A stretch of DNA of 64,000 nucleotides from Rhodococcus zopfii NBRC 100606 = JCM 9919 (GTDB lineage Bacteria; Actinomycetota; Actinomycetes; Mycobacteriales; Mycobacteriaceae). The stretch is from contig NZ_BCXI01000017.1 in assembly GCF_001895025.1 (NCBI RefSeq), positions 62,001 to 126,000 on the forward strand. Direction: 5' to 3'. A program made the translations under genes and the position numbers. Under the pieces are notes generated by a model. It saw nothing but the letters and a program-made list of their open reading frames with translations. It was not told the origin of the DNA and searched no databases. Positions 35,085 through 43,306 of this stretch are shown one piece after another (positions within the stretch are counted from its first letter, which is position 1; every line of letters begins with the position of its first letter).

Positions 35085-35342
35085 CGTGCCTGGAGTCAAG
35101 TCAGCCTCATGGGCGTCGACTCCCGCGTACCCGTTCACCTCGGCACGCGATGCATGAGCTGGCGAAACGGTGCTTGTACTGCCCCCACTCGACCAGCTCG
35201 ACACGGAATCCACGTCCACCACAGGTTCGGTTGCTTCCGGATGCACGCCGGCAATTGCCGCGGCCCCGCCCTCAATCACGTCGGGGACCCGGTCGGACCG
35301 TGCACCGTGGCGAAGCACAACCAGCTGCCCACCGCGCAGTAA
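35085..35342 (+). pseudogene. Decayed copy of the HNH gene
   Basis: Plus-strand fragments match the intact HNH protein at 41111-42124. VSLMGVDSRVPVHLGTRC corresponds to AVLMGVNSRTYKFALGTA near its N-terminus. HGIHVHHRFGCFRMHAGNC and GPALNHVGDPVGPCTVAKHN correspond to the HNH region. The middle of the gene (about 220 codons) is deleted and several active-site residues are changed. It directly precedes the decayed CBS gene, as in the intact pair. Confidence 0.7.
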
Positions 35343-35372
35343 ATGGAGCAACTGCCGGGCGGGTCACGATGG

Positions 35373-35840
35373 GGGAGGGACGCATCGAGTTCCCGCGACC
35401 CTGCCCGTGAGTTTCTCGATTTGTGGACCGAAATCGAAGGCACCTGCGGAACAAGTACGCGTTGCCCGCACACGTTCGGACCATGGGTGAGATCCTCGCC
35501 GCAACCCGTGGTCGGGACGCACTCGTCCGTCGCTACGAACCGGTCCTCGCCGCGTTCCGGGAGCTGCGCAACGCGATCGTCCACTACCCATACCGCGGCG
35601 ATGTTCCCATCGCCACACCCCGGCCGGACACCGTCGACCGACTGCGCCGCATCCACCACTGACTGCTCCATCCCGTCCAGATCGGACAGTGTCTCTGAGC
35701 TCCGGCGGTGATCACAGCCGCCCCGGGCCAGCCGCTACACGACGCACTGCACCAAATTGGCGAGCACAGCTTCTCCCAGCTGCCCGCCTACGAGGACGGC
35801 AGCTACCTCGGCCTGTTGACCACCAACGCCGTTGCCCGGT
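35373..35840 (+). pseudogene. Decayed copy of the HEPN-CBS gene
   Basis: Fragments in two frames match the protein at 42341-43087: DPAREFLDLWTEIEG, then after a shift KYALPAHVRTMGEILAATRG, RELRNAIVHYPYRGDVPIAT, DTVDRLRRIHH and a stop, followed by GEHSFSQLPAYEDGSYLGLL. The Arg-Asn-x3-His motif is still legible. Frameshifts, stop codons and loss of the last third show that it is dead. Confidence 0.8.
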
Positions 35841-36172
35841 GACGGCCGACCACGCCAGCCAGCTTGTTGACGACCGGAACGACGCGCGGGTGGTGGCGTA
35901 GGCCGAGGGTTCACACCGCGTCGAGGACGCACGGGGTGAGTCCGCCCGGCGGTGCAGGCACCACTTCACCCGGGCTTCGGGCGGTGACGCGTGACAGACG
36001 AGCACGCTCGCATCGAAGACGGTCGGTAACGAATGGGACCCGGGGAGCGCTGACAACGGGGAACGCACGTATTTTCTCCGGGGAGCGCGTGCTCGAGGGC
36101 CGGGCCGGCAGGGCGTCCGGTGAGTCGACCTGCCGGCGCGGGTCGGGGTAGAAGAAGGGGCCATCAGAGGAT

Positions 36173-36880
36173 ATGACTCAGCCACCGCAGTGGGGGCCCG
36201 AGCCAGGCGAGCACAACTACCGATGGCCCCCGCCCGAGGATCAGCCGACCGCCCAGTACCCGCGCATCGACGATGCCCGCGACGGATACATGCCGCCGCA
36301 ACAGCCCCAGCCGATCCCGCAGCCCCATCAGCCTGGGCAGATCCCGCCGCCCGGCTATGCGCAACAACCGGCCTACGGGCCGCCGCCCAGCTATCCGGCA
36401 CCGCCGCCCAAGAACTCCAACGCGGCCGTGTGGATCGTCGTCGCGGTGCTCGCCGTCATCGTGCTCGGTCTGGTCGGCTACCTGTGGTTATGGCCGCAGA
36501 TCGTCAACGACAGCAGGGCGTCCGGGCCCTCAACCTCGACGTCGACCGTGGTCGTGCCGGCACCCGGCGGCCCGGCCCCGGCCCAGGGTGGCGCGGGCCC
36601 GGCACCGGCAACCGGGGAGAGCGTGCCGGCGTACTCCACGCCGTGTCCGAGTGTGTTCACGAGCCCGAGTTTCGGCACCTCGGCAGTGGGCAGCGGTGTC
36701 ACCTCGTGCGAGTTCGCCGAGGAGGTGCGTTCTGCCTATCTGCGCCAGGGTGTGCGGGGCGGTGTCGTGTCGGTCGACGCCTACAGCCCGGTCACCGGCC
36801 GCACCTACACGATGACCTGTTCGGGCAACACGGTGGTCACCTGCACCGGCGGCAACGACGCCGTGGTGTATCTGTACTGA
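36173..36880 (+). CDS. Proline-rich single-pass membrane protein
   Basis: ATG 36173 follows AGAGGAT at 2-3 bases. The 235-residue product has an N-terminal cytoplasmic region of about 80 residues rich in Pro, Gln and Tyr. One membrane helix follows (AAVWIVVAVLAVIVLGLVGY). The extracellular part has a Ser/Thr/Pro/Gly stalk and a domain of about 80 residues with four cysteines (TPCPSVFTSPSFGTSAVGSG, CEFAEEVRSAYLR). This architecture is common in mycobacterial and rhodococcal envelope proteins. The next gene starts 1 base after its stop, so the two form an operon. Confidence 0.8.
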   Translation: MTQPPQWGPEPGEHNYRWPPPEDQPTAQYPRIDDARDGYMPPQQPQPIPQPHQPGQIPPPGYAQQPAYGPPPSYPAPPPKNSNAAVWIVVAVLAVIVLGLVGYLWLWPQIVNDSRASGPSTSTSTVVVPAPGGPAPAQGGAGPAPATGESVPAYSTPCPSVFTSPSFGTSAVGSGVTSCEFAEEVRSAYLRQGVRGGVVSVDAYSPVTGRTYTMTCSGNTVVTCTGGNDAVVYLY

Positions 36881-36881
36881 C

Positions 36882-37796
36882 ATGGCCGAGTTTCGGCGCT
36901 CGAACACGCGCACTCACCTGCTTGCGGTCGCCGTCGCGGCCGTGGTCACGACCGCCGTCGGCGCGTGCAGCCCACCACCGGGCAACGACGAACCGGATGT
37001 GATCGTCATCGAGACGATCACCGAGTCCGTCGGACCCGTTCCGGCTGTTCCCCCTGCGACCGCCGGTCCGGGCGTGGGGGTAGGGGTGGGCGGCGGTTTG
37101 GAGGAGTTCGATGCCTTCGCCCGGCAATTGCCCGCTCAGGTGGGTCTGGCGATCGTCCCGGTCGGCGGCGGGCAGGTAATCACCGGTGGCACCGTGATGA
37201 CCGATGTCGCCTGGTCCACGATCAAGGTGCCCTTAGCCATCGCCGCGCTGACCGCCGATCCCGCCCAAGCCGGCAACGCCGCCGCCGCGATCACCGCCTC
37301 GGACAACGATGCCGCCCAGGCGATGTGGGACGACCTCGGTTCCGGAACGGCGGCCGCGGCCGCGGTACAGCGGGTGCTGGCCGAGTTCGGCGACCCCGGA
37401 ACCATGGTCCAACCCCAGGTCACCCGCCCCGGATTCACCGCCTTCGGGCAGACGATCTGGCCGCTGACCGCCCAGGCACAGTTCGCGGCCTCGCTGCCCT
37501 GCCGTGGCGCCGCCGACGAGGTTCTGACGCTGATGGGGCAGGTCTCGCCGGATCAATCCTGGGGGCTGGGAGCGCTCCCCGGCGCCCGGTTCAAGGGCGG
37601 CTGGGGGCCGAACCCCTCCGGCGGCTACCTGGTCCGCCAGTTCGGGGTCGCCGATACCGCGGCCGGGCAGGTCGCCATCGCCGTGGCCGCGGTCCCGACC
37701 TCGGGCGTCTTCGAGGACGGCATCGCCGTCCTCGACCGCGTAGCCTCCTGGCTGGCGCCGCGCCTGGCCGCCCTCACCGTCGGCAGTACCTGCTGA
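36882..37796 (+). CDS. Beta-lactamase-like lipoprotein
   Basis: ATG 36882 overlaps the end of the upstream gene region closely. The 304-residue product has a lipoprotein signal (VAVAAVVTTAVGAC). The serine-enzyme motifs are in order: S-x-x-K in WSTIKVPLAIA, the SDN-like loop in ITASDNDAAQAMW, and a K-G-G in RFKGGWGPNPSGG in place of KTG. This is the class A beta-lactamase / penicillin-binding fold, anchored outside the cell. The altered third motif and missing Glu loop make true beta-lactamase activity doubtful; a peptidase or cell-wall-sensing role is as likely. Co-transcribed with the membrane protein. Confidence 0.75.
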   Translation: MAEFRRSNTRTHLLAVAVAAVVTTAVGACSPPPGNDEPDVIVIETITESVGPVPAVPPATAGPGVGVGVGGGLEEFDAFARQLPAQVGLAIVPVGGGQVITGGTVMTDVAWSTIKVPLAIAALTADPAQAGNAAAAITASDNDAAQAMWDDLGSGTAAAAAVQRVLAEFGDPGTMVQPQVTRPGFTAFGQTIWPLTAQAQFAASLPCRGAADEVLTLMGQVSPDQSWGLGALPGARFKGGWGPNPSGGYLVRQFGVADTAAGQVAIAVAAVPTSGVFEDGIAVLDRVASWLAPRLAALTVGSTC

Positions 37797-38103
37797 CCTC
37801 CGCCTCCGCGGCCGCATGCCGCGGGTGGTCGAGCCAGCTTCCGGAAAGGGAAATGGCCGGGTCGGATCCTCCGCTGGTGCGGCGAGATGTCCACGACCAC
37901 AGCCCGGATGCGGGGAACGGCACCTCCGGAAGGTCGCGAGGTAGCTTCGACGGACTTCCCCGGTGGAGCCGGACGAATGTGCGTCACGGGGTTGGCGAAG
38001 CGAGGGGTGGACGGGTATGTATCCGGGTCGTGCGGGCGAGTCTTCGCGTTTCGGCGTTGCGCATCCTGCCGAGATTTCCGTGCCCCGATGTTTCCCGACA
38101 CTT
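37797..38103. other. Intergenic between convergent genes, no gene seen
   Basis: 307 bp between the stops of two converging genes. No clear terminator hairpin or frame was found. Confidence 0.35.
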
Positions 38104-38712
38104 TCAATTGCACTGCGGTCCGGTGATGTACCCCTGTTCGCAGCCGTACTGGGTTTGGATGTCGCCGCTGGTGGGGGCTTCCCCGCACGCGAGACCGCAG
38201 CGTTCGTACCCCTGGACTACCCCGTCTCCGTTGCGATCTTCGTCGGCGTTGTACGGATACGACGTGGCATCGCCGCCGGTCTCCGCTTCGCTGGTTCCGG
38301 GGGCGGGCTGGGTGCATGCCGGGTCGGTCGACGACGAGGACCCATCGGTGTATACCGCCACGCCCGGGTAGTCGCAGTACCACAAGGTCGGTGGTTCCGG
38401 AGCGGCGTAGGTGTCGCAGGTGGCCTCGTAGCCGATGCTCCCGTCCGAATAGATGGCTGTGCCCGATTGGTACATCGGAAGATCGCCGCAGGAGAAGGTG
38501 ACCGGCTCGGGTGCCGGCTCACCGGGCGGCGGCGGTGGGAGCGCGTCGGTGGTGGTGGTGGACGTCGTGGTGAGCGGGGTTGTCGAGGCCTCGGTGGTTA
38601 CGGTGACAGTGGTGGTCGCCGGTGGCGGAGCGACCGCATCGTCGGTGCTGCAGCCGGTCACGCCGAAGGTACCGAGTGCAGCCACTGCGATCAGGGCGCT
38701 CTTGGTGTTCAC
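38104..38712 (-). CDS. Lipoprotein with Thr/Pro-rich stalk
   Basis: GTG 38712 follows GGGAG at 8 bases. The 202-residue product has a lipobox (LGTFGVTGC). A Thr/Pro-rich stalk of about 45 residues follows, which would span the cell wall. The distal domain has several cysteines (FSCGDLPMYQSGTAIYSDGS, GLACGEAPTSGDIQTQYGC) and an Asp/Asn loop NADEDRNGDGVVQGYE that resembles a calcium-binding dockerin/EF-hand loop. Function unknown. Confidence 0.75.
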   Translation of the reverse strand: MNTKSALIAVAALGTFGVTGCSTDDAVAPPPATTTVTVTTEASTTPLTTTSTTTTDALPPPPPGEPAPEPVTFSCGDLPMYQSGTAIYSDGSIGYEATCDTYAAPEPPTLWYCDYPGVAVYTDGSSSSTDPACTQPAPGTSEAETGGDATSYPYNADEDRNGDGVVQGYERCGLACGEAPTSGDIQTQYGCEQGYITGPQCN

Positions 38713-39051
38713 GGGCAGTCTCCCTACAGGCCCGGCGGTCCCGTGGACGAATACGCGCGAGTGCGGTTTCGTGGTCCGATCCGGATGTTCTGCTTATCGC
38801 GCACCCCGCCGTGAGTGTTCCACTGTCTGTCGTCGCGATGCTTGTCCCACGGCACAAAGATCGACAGGAGCAAGCCGGAATCGGTGTCCGAAAGAGTTTC
38901 CCGACTTGCCACGTGCCGTGAGCATGAGCGCGGGCTGGAGTGGTCCCCGCGATCAAGAACGCTGGTCCACCGACGACTGCCCCCGCCCCGCGCCGATTCG
39001 CGCCATGAGGAAGCGCCGCGGATCGGCCTGAGACTGGGCTCGGGCACCGGA
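38713..39051. other. Intergenic, no gene seen
   Basis: 339 bp between two minus-strand genes; it should contain the lipoprotein promoter. No supported frame or repeat. Confidence 0.35.
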
Positions 39052-40620
39052 TCAGGCGGACGGGAAGTGATCGGGCCGGAAGAGTATGTGCACGAGTTGA
39101 CGGCCGGCGCCGTCGGTGGTCCACCACAGGCCCACGCAGGACGGGCTGTGAGCAAGTTGTGGCCAGCGGGTCAGGGCACCGTCCGCGACATATCCGAAGG
39201 TGACACCGTGCCGGGTGTCCTGTGCGACGTCAGCTGCCGGAGGTGCTCCGGCATCGATGGTGAACGCACTCACCCGGATCCGGCCGTTCACCGGTTGCAG
39301 CATCCCCAGACTGAGGCCCATGCCCTGACCGGTGGCGAGCATGGGCACACCGGTCTGTCGCGCCAGTGCCGACAGGTCCGGGCCGGGATAGTCCACCGGG
39401 ACGGAGGTCACTGCCGGATCGCGGGCTTCGAGCGAGCTCAGCGGTCCGATGAGATCGCGCAGCCGGAAGGTCTGGACGGCCGGCTCGGGGTCCTCGGGCG
39501 GGTCGTCGACGGCCGGTGGTGCTGTCTCGGCTCCCTGCTGGAGGTGTCCGAGCAGGGCTCGCAGGTCCGGTTCGTCGTCGAGATCGAGGGGGATCAGTTC
39601 CTTGGTGCGCCCACCGGTGGCGACGCGCAGGTGCGTTCCCCGCTGCCAGATCTCTTCGGCACCGTCTGCGGCGTAGTTCGCGGTTTCGATCACCTGCCGG
39701 GAATGCACCCCGGCCAGCAGAAACTCGTAGCCGTGGGTCGGTGCGGGGCGGACAACGACGGAGCGGACCTGTATCACCGACGGGGCGACGGCGAAGATCT
39801 CCTTGAGGGTCACCACGACATGTCCGGCGAGCCAGCGGCGGTACAGCGCGTTGCGCGCGGATTTGGTGTAGGTGCGCACGGTCGGGTTGCCGGCGGGGGT
39901 GAGGTCCGGGTGCCGGGTGGGTGTCTGCTCGAACGGTGGGGCCCAGATGACCACCGAGACCTCGCCATGTTGGTAGTCGACGACCGCGGAGGGCTGTGCG
40001 TTGTCGGTGAGGGCGTCGTTGAGCACGTCCAGGACGGTGTCACGCTCCCCGGCCACGAGCCGGCTCCACTGCTGGTCCCACCAGGCTTGAGCTTGGGTCT
40101 GCCACCGCAGCAGGGACTGGTGTTGTTGCTCGGTTTCGAACTCGATCTGCTGGGCGGCCAGTCGTTTCGCCTCCGCCCGGGCGGACAGGGAGAACCGGGA
40201 ACGGGTCTGCATCAGGTCCCGGTATCGCTGTTGCACCCCTCGGCGGCGGACCTGCATGGAGGGATAGGCGGGAGGGGGCACGGTGTGCCGCGCCGCCGGC
40301 GGGAAGTGCACCCGGTGCAGGTTGTCGATGCGCTCGACGTCGTCGCGGGCCGCCGCGAGGGCTTGTTCTTTGGCGCGGCGTCGCTCTTCTCGCTGCGCCT
40401 GTCGTTCGGCGGTCTGCGTCCACCCCGAGCCGGTCGTGTAGGTTCCGCCTCGGCCGCTGGTCAAGGAGGTGTAGCCGCTGATCGGTCCGAGGCCGCTGGA
40501 GACACCGACACCGCGTGTCCCGACGTGTACTCGGGCGATCCGCGGGCCGAGTCCGGCGCTCACCCCCCGCGAGGACACCCGCAGCCGCACCCCGGGTGCG
40601 AGCCGGAAACCGAAACCCAT
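39052..40620 (-). CDS. DUF4236 protein with long helical body
   Basis: ATG 40620 follows GGGAGG at 6-8 bases; this start places the family N-terminus correctly. The 522-residue product begins with a DUF4236 domain: GFGFRLAPGVRLRVSSRGVS, then RVHVGTRGVGVSSGLGP. A helical, Gln/Arg-rich region follows (residues about 70-195, ERQAQREERRRAKEQALAAA). The C-terminal half mixes strands and helices (VVIWAPPFEQTPT, LWWTTDGAGRQLVHILF). DUF4236 is often an N-terminal add-on of bacterial proteins with no known role. It is the last gene on this strand before the MazG-like gene. Confidence 0.7.
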   Translation of the reverse strand: MGFGFRLAPGVRLRVSSRGVSAGLGPRIARVHVGTRGVGVSSGLGPISGYTSLTSGRGGTYTTGSGWTQTAERQAQREERRRAKEQALAAARDDVERIDNLHRVHFPPAARHTVPPPAYPSMQVRRRGVQQRYRDLMQTRSRFSLSARAEAKRLAAQQIEFETEQQHQSLLRWQTQAQAWWDQQWSRLVAGERDTVLDVLNDALTDNAQPSAVVDYQHGEVSVVIWAPPFEQTPTRHPDLTPAGNPTVRTYTKSARNALYRRWLAGHVVVTLKEIFAVAPSVIQVRSVVVRPAPTHGYEFLLAGVHSRQVIETANYAADGAEEIWQRGTHLRVATGGRTKELIPLDLDDEPDLRALLGHLQQGAETAPPAVDDPPEDPEPAVQTFRLRDLIGPLSSLEARDPAVTSVPVDYPGPDLSALARQTGVPMLATGQGMGLSLGMLQPVNGRIRVSAFTIDAGAPPAADVAQDTRHGVTFGYVADGALTRWPQLAHSPSCVGLWWTTDGAGRQLVHILFRPDHFPSA

Positions 40621-40776
40621 GTCGTTCCTCCCTCCGCCGCGACGCAGACTCATGCCGATGATCATCGATTACCCATGATGTCGGGGGATTCCGCGGTCCG
40701 CGCCTGCTCGGACTTCGGATGAACGTGGTCGGATCGCCTCGACGGAAAAGGAGGGTTCTGTGGCTGTCGTGGCTGG

Positions 40777-41079
40777 CTATTCGAGCCAGATCCGGTCCGT
40801 GAATCCGCCGCGCTCGCCGCGTTTTTCTTCCGCCTTGCGGCGGACGTCGTCGAGGGTGTAGCCGTGGCATGCCGCCACCGCGGTCAGGACCTCCAGGACG
40901 TCGGCGGCCTCTTCCAGCACGTGCTCGGGCGAACCGGACTCGCGCAGTTCCCGGGCCTCTTCGGCCAGTTTGTCGTGCAGCGCGCCTTCGTAGGCGTCCG
41001 CGTCGAGCTGTCGGGTGTCGGGAGTCCGGCCGCTGGCGCGGATGATCTCCGGTATCCGGTCGCGAACCAGCTTTCCCAT
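40777..41079 (-). CDS. MazG-like nucleotide pyrophosphohydrolase
   Basis: ATG 41079 has GGAAGGG at 6 bases. The 100-residue product begins MGKLVRDRIPEIIRASG, the usual start of this all-alpha NTP-pyrophosphatase subgroup. The metal-binding acidic motifs are present: LAEEARELRE and VLEEAADVLEVL. Enzymes of this group hydrolyse (d)NTPs or related nucleotides to monophosphate plus pyrophosphate, cleaning damaged nucleotides or draining nucleotide signals. The gene is divergent from the HNH gene with only 31 bases between the starts, so the promoters overlap. A broken relative lies at 46232. Confidence 0.85.
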   Translation of the reverse strand: MGKLVRDRIPEIIRASGRTPDTRQLDADAYEGALHDKLAEEARELRESGSPEHVLEEAADVLEVLTAVAACHGYTLDDVRRKAEEKRGERGGFTDRIWLE

Positions 41080-41110
41080 CGGTGTCCCTTCCACGCGTGA
41101 TACTGGCCGC

Positions 41111-42124
41111 ATGTCGTTCTACAGCGTCGAGCCGACACCGCGCACATCGTGGCGTCAGGCCGTTCTGATGGGGGTCAATTCCCGCACGTACAAGTTCGCC
41201 CTCGGGACGGCGCTGCTCGAGCTGGCGAAACAGGGGCGCGATGCCGTGGCGCTTGGGGAGCTGGCCGAGCGATACGCCTGGGCGCTGCTCGCGCGGGAGG
41301 GCGGCTTTCCGCAGGCTCCGGCCGCCGTCGAGCTTCGCGACACCGATTTCCTGGCAATCCTGGAGCGGGAGCGGTCGGCGTCGTCGGCTGCGGGACGGCC
41401 CACGGAGGCACTGGTCGAGGCCGCGGTGAGGTCGATGCCCGGCATGGTGATGCAGAAGTTCCACAATCTGCGGGGGATCGGGGAGGTCGCGCACGCCTTC
41501 TACCGGGTGCAGGGCCGGGGGAGTAACGGGGTTGTGCGGCTGACGCCGGAGTTGCACCGCGTCGCTGCCGCCGACGATGTGCTCGGCCGTGAACTGGACT
41601 CGCGGTGGTCGATCGTCGAAGCGTCGTTCGATGCGGCAATCGGCCGTACCCTCATCGACCGGGGCGTGGAGATCGATGCCGAGGGAGCGGTGGTGGTGTC
41701 GCCGGCGCGGCGGGTGCCGCTGACCTCCGTGCGTGGTGCAATCGCCGGCTTCCAGCACGGTCGCTGCTTCTACTGTCATCAGGAGCTCGACCGGCTCGAT
41801 GCGGACATCCACGTCGACCATGTCTTCCCGTTCTCCTGGATGAACACCGGCAGCTGGTGTGGGCCCGACCTCAACCACGTCTGGAATCTGGTCCTGGCGT
41901 GCGCACCGTGCAACCTGGCGAAGAGCAACCGGCTACCCACCGCCGAAGAAGTGGAGCGCTTGCTGGACCGCAACGACGCGATTGCAGGATCACCGCATCC
42001 GCTGCGGCGCACGTTGGAGATCACCATGGGAACCACCGGTCCGACCGCAGAGGCGCGCCGGCGGCAGCGGCGGGACTTCGTCGGCGCGGTATGGAACCAC
42101 GTCACCGAGGGACTGATGAGGTGA
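41111..42124 (+). CDS. HNH endonuclease domain protein
   Basis: ATG 41111 opens a 337-residue protein. The first 190 residues are a helical domain with no recognised family (LMGVNSRTYKFALGTALLEL, MPGMVMQKFHNLRGIGEVAH). The HNH nuclease (about 215-285) is complete: zinc cysteines in CFYCHQEL, the catalytic His in ADIHVDHVFPFSW, the Asn in LNHVWNLVLAC and the second zinc pair in CAPCNLAKSN. It should nick or cut DNA. The HEPN-CBS gene follows 216 bases later. A decayed copy of the same gene order at 35.1-35.8 kb shows that the two travel together. Confidence 0.85.
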   Translation: MSFYSVEPTPRTSWRQAVLMGVNSRTYKFALGTALLELAKQGRDAVALGELAERYAWALLAREGGFPQAPAAVELRDTDFLAILERERSASSAAGRPTEALVEAAVRSMPGMVMQKFHNLRGIGEVAHAFYRVQGRGSNGVVRLTPELHRVAAADDVLGRELDSRWSIVEASFDAAIGRTLIDRGVEIDAEGAVVVSPARRVPLTSVRGAIAGFQHGRCFYCHQELDRLDADIHVDHVFPFSWMNTGSWCGPDLNHVWNLVLACAPCNLAKSNRLPTAEEVERLLDRNDAIAGSPHPLRRTLEITMGTTGPTAEARRRQRRDFVGAVWNHVTEGLMR

Positions 42125-42340
42125 CGGCACCGCCATCGCCGGCTCGGTGATCTCCGGCCGACGCCGAAGCGAGGCAGGCGAGCAGGGTGATGCGGCCCCT
42201 GGACCTGGGGCGTCGTACCGCGCGACCGCCGAACGTCCTGACGGGTCGGCGGCCGGCACCGTGTGCCGGGCAGGATCTCGTCTCGGTCGAGAGCACCCGA
42301 ATCCAGTACGGCGGCGTCGGCCTCGGATCACGATGAGAGG

Positions 42341-43087
42341 ATGGACGCATCGAGTCCTCAGGATCCGGCCCGCGAGTTTCTCGACCTGTGGGCCGACATC
42401 GAAAAGCATCTACGACACAAGTACTCGCTGCCCGGGCATATTCGCACCATGGGCGAGATCATCGCCGAAACCCGCACTCGGGACGCACTTGTCCGCCGCT
42501 ACGAACCCGCCCTCACCGCGTTCCGGGATCTGCGCAACGCGATCGTCCACCATCCGTACCGCGGCGACGTTCCCATCGCTACACCGCGCCCGGACACCGT
42601 CGACCGACTGCGCCGCATCCACCACGAGCTGCTCCACCCAGCCCAGATCGGACGGTGCCTGCGAGCACCGGTGGTGAGCACCGCGGCCCCGGACGAGCCG
42701 CTTCGCGACGCCTTGTACGAGATGGCCGAGCATTCGTACTCTCAGCTGCCTGTCTACGAGGACGGCCGATACCTCGGCCTGTTGACCACCAACGCCGTCG
42801 CCCGATGGCTGGCGGCGCAGATCAGCGACGCCGGTGAGGTCCTGGTGGATCAGGTTCTGGTGCGAGAAGTGCTCGACTTTGTCGAGCCGACCGAATTGGT
42901 CGTCCACCTCGCGCGCACCGTGTCGGTCGCCGCGGTGATCGACGGGTTCCGCAAGGAGGACCCAGCCGGCACACTGGTCGCGGTCATCGTCAGCGAACTG
43001 GGTCTACCGACGCAGAAACCGCTCGGTGTCGTCGTGCGCGACGATCTGGCATACCTGCTCGCTCAGCTCCCGGCAGTGGGCCTGTAG
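42341..43087 (+). CDS. HEPN-like RNase domain fused to CBS pair
   Basis: ATG 42341 lies just after a GAGAGG sequence; the frame is open further but the decayed copy aligns from here. The 248-residue product has a helical N-terminal domain (residues 10-75) ending in DLRNAIVHHPYRG. This holds R65-N66-x3-H70, the RNxxxH signature of HEPN ribonucleases. Two CBS motifs follow (LRDALYEMAEHSYSQLPVYE, GRYLGLLTTNAVARWLA, then ELVVHLARTVSVAAVIDGF). CBS pairs bind adenine nucleotides or cyclic dinucleotides, so the RNase could be gated by a nucleotide. The neighbours are an HNH nuclease and a MazG-like pyrophosphatase. The HEPN call rests on one motif and helical context. Confidence 0.7.
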   Translation: MDASSPQDPAREFLDLWADIEKHLRHKYSLPGHIRTMGEIIAETRTRDALVRRYEPALTAFRDLRNAIVHHPYRGDVPIATPRPDTVDRLRRIHHELLHPAQIGRCLRAPVVSTAAPDEPLRDALYEMAEHSYSQLPVYEDGRYLGLLTTNAVARWLAAQISDAGEVLVDQVLVREVLDFVEPTELVVHLARTVSVAAVIDGFRKEDPAGTLVAVIVSELGLPTQKPLGVVVRDDLAYLLAQLPAVGL

Positions 43088-43306
43088 AACGCGGTGTCGC
43101 GGGGGACAGGGCGGGGATTGGGGGACTGGTCGCCTGCAGGTGCCGGTAACCGGTATGCCGCGCTCGACTACGAGGCCCACGGTTACGCACCGGGGATCGG
43201 GGGCGCCGCGGGTGTCTTCGAGGGGAATCCGCTGACAACGTTCCCTGACGTCGGGACGCCCCTGCGGAGCTCGGCGACGCCACATTCTTCGACATCAACG
43301 CGTTGG

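Noticed and set aside
36965-38371. 468-codon plus-strand frame over the beta-lactamase-like gene
   Set aside because: Arg-rich shadow in another frame; the true gene has a lipobox and SxxK.
40040-41878. 612-codon minus-strand frame
   Set aside because: Crosses the HNH, MazG-like and DUF4236 genes in non-coding frames.
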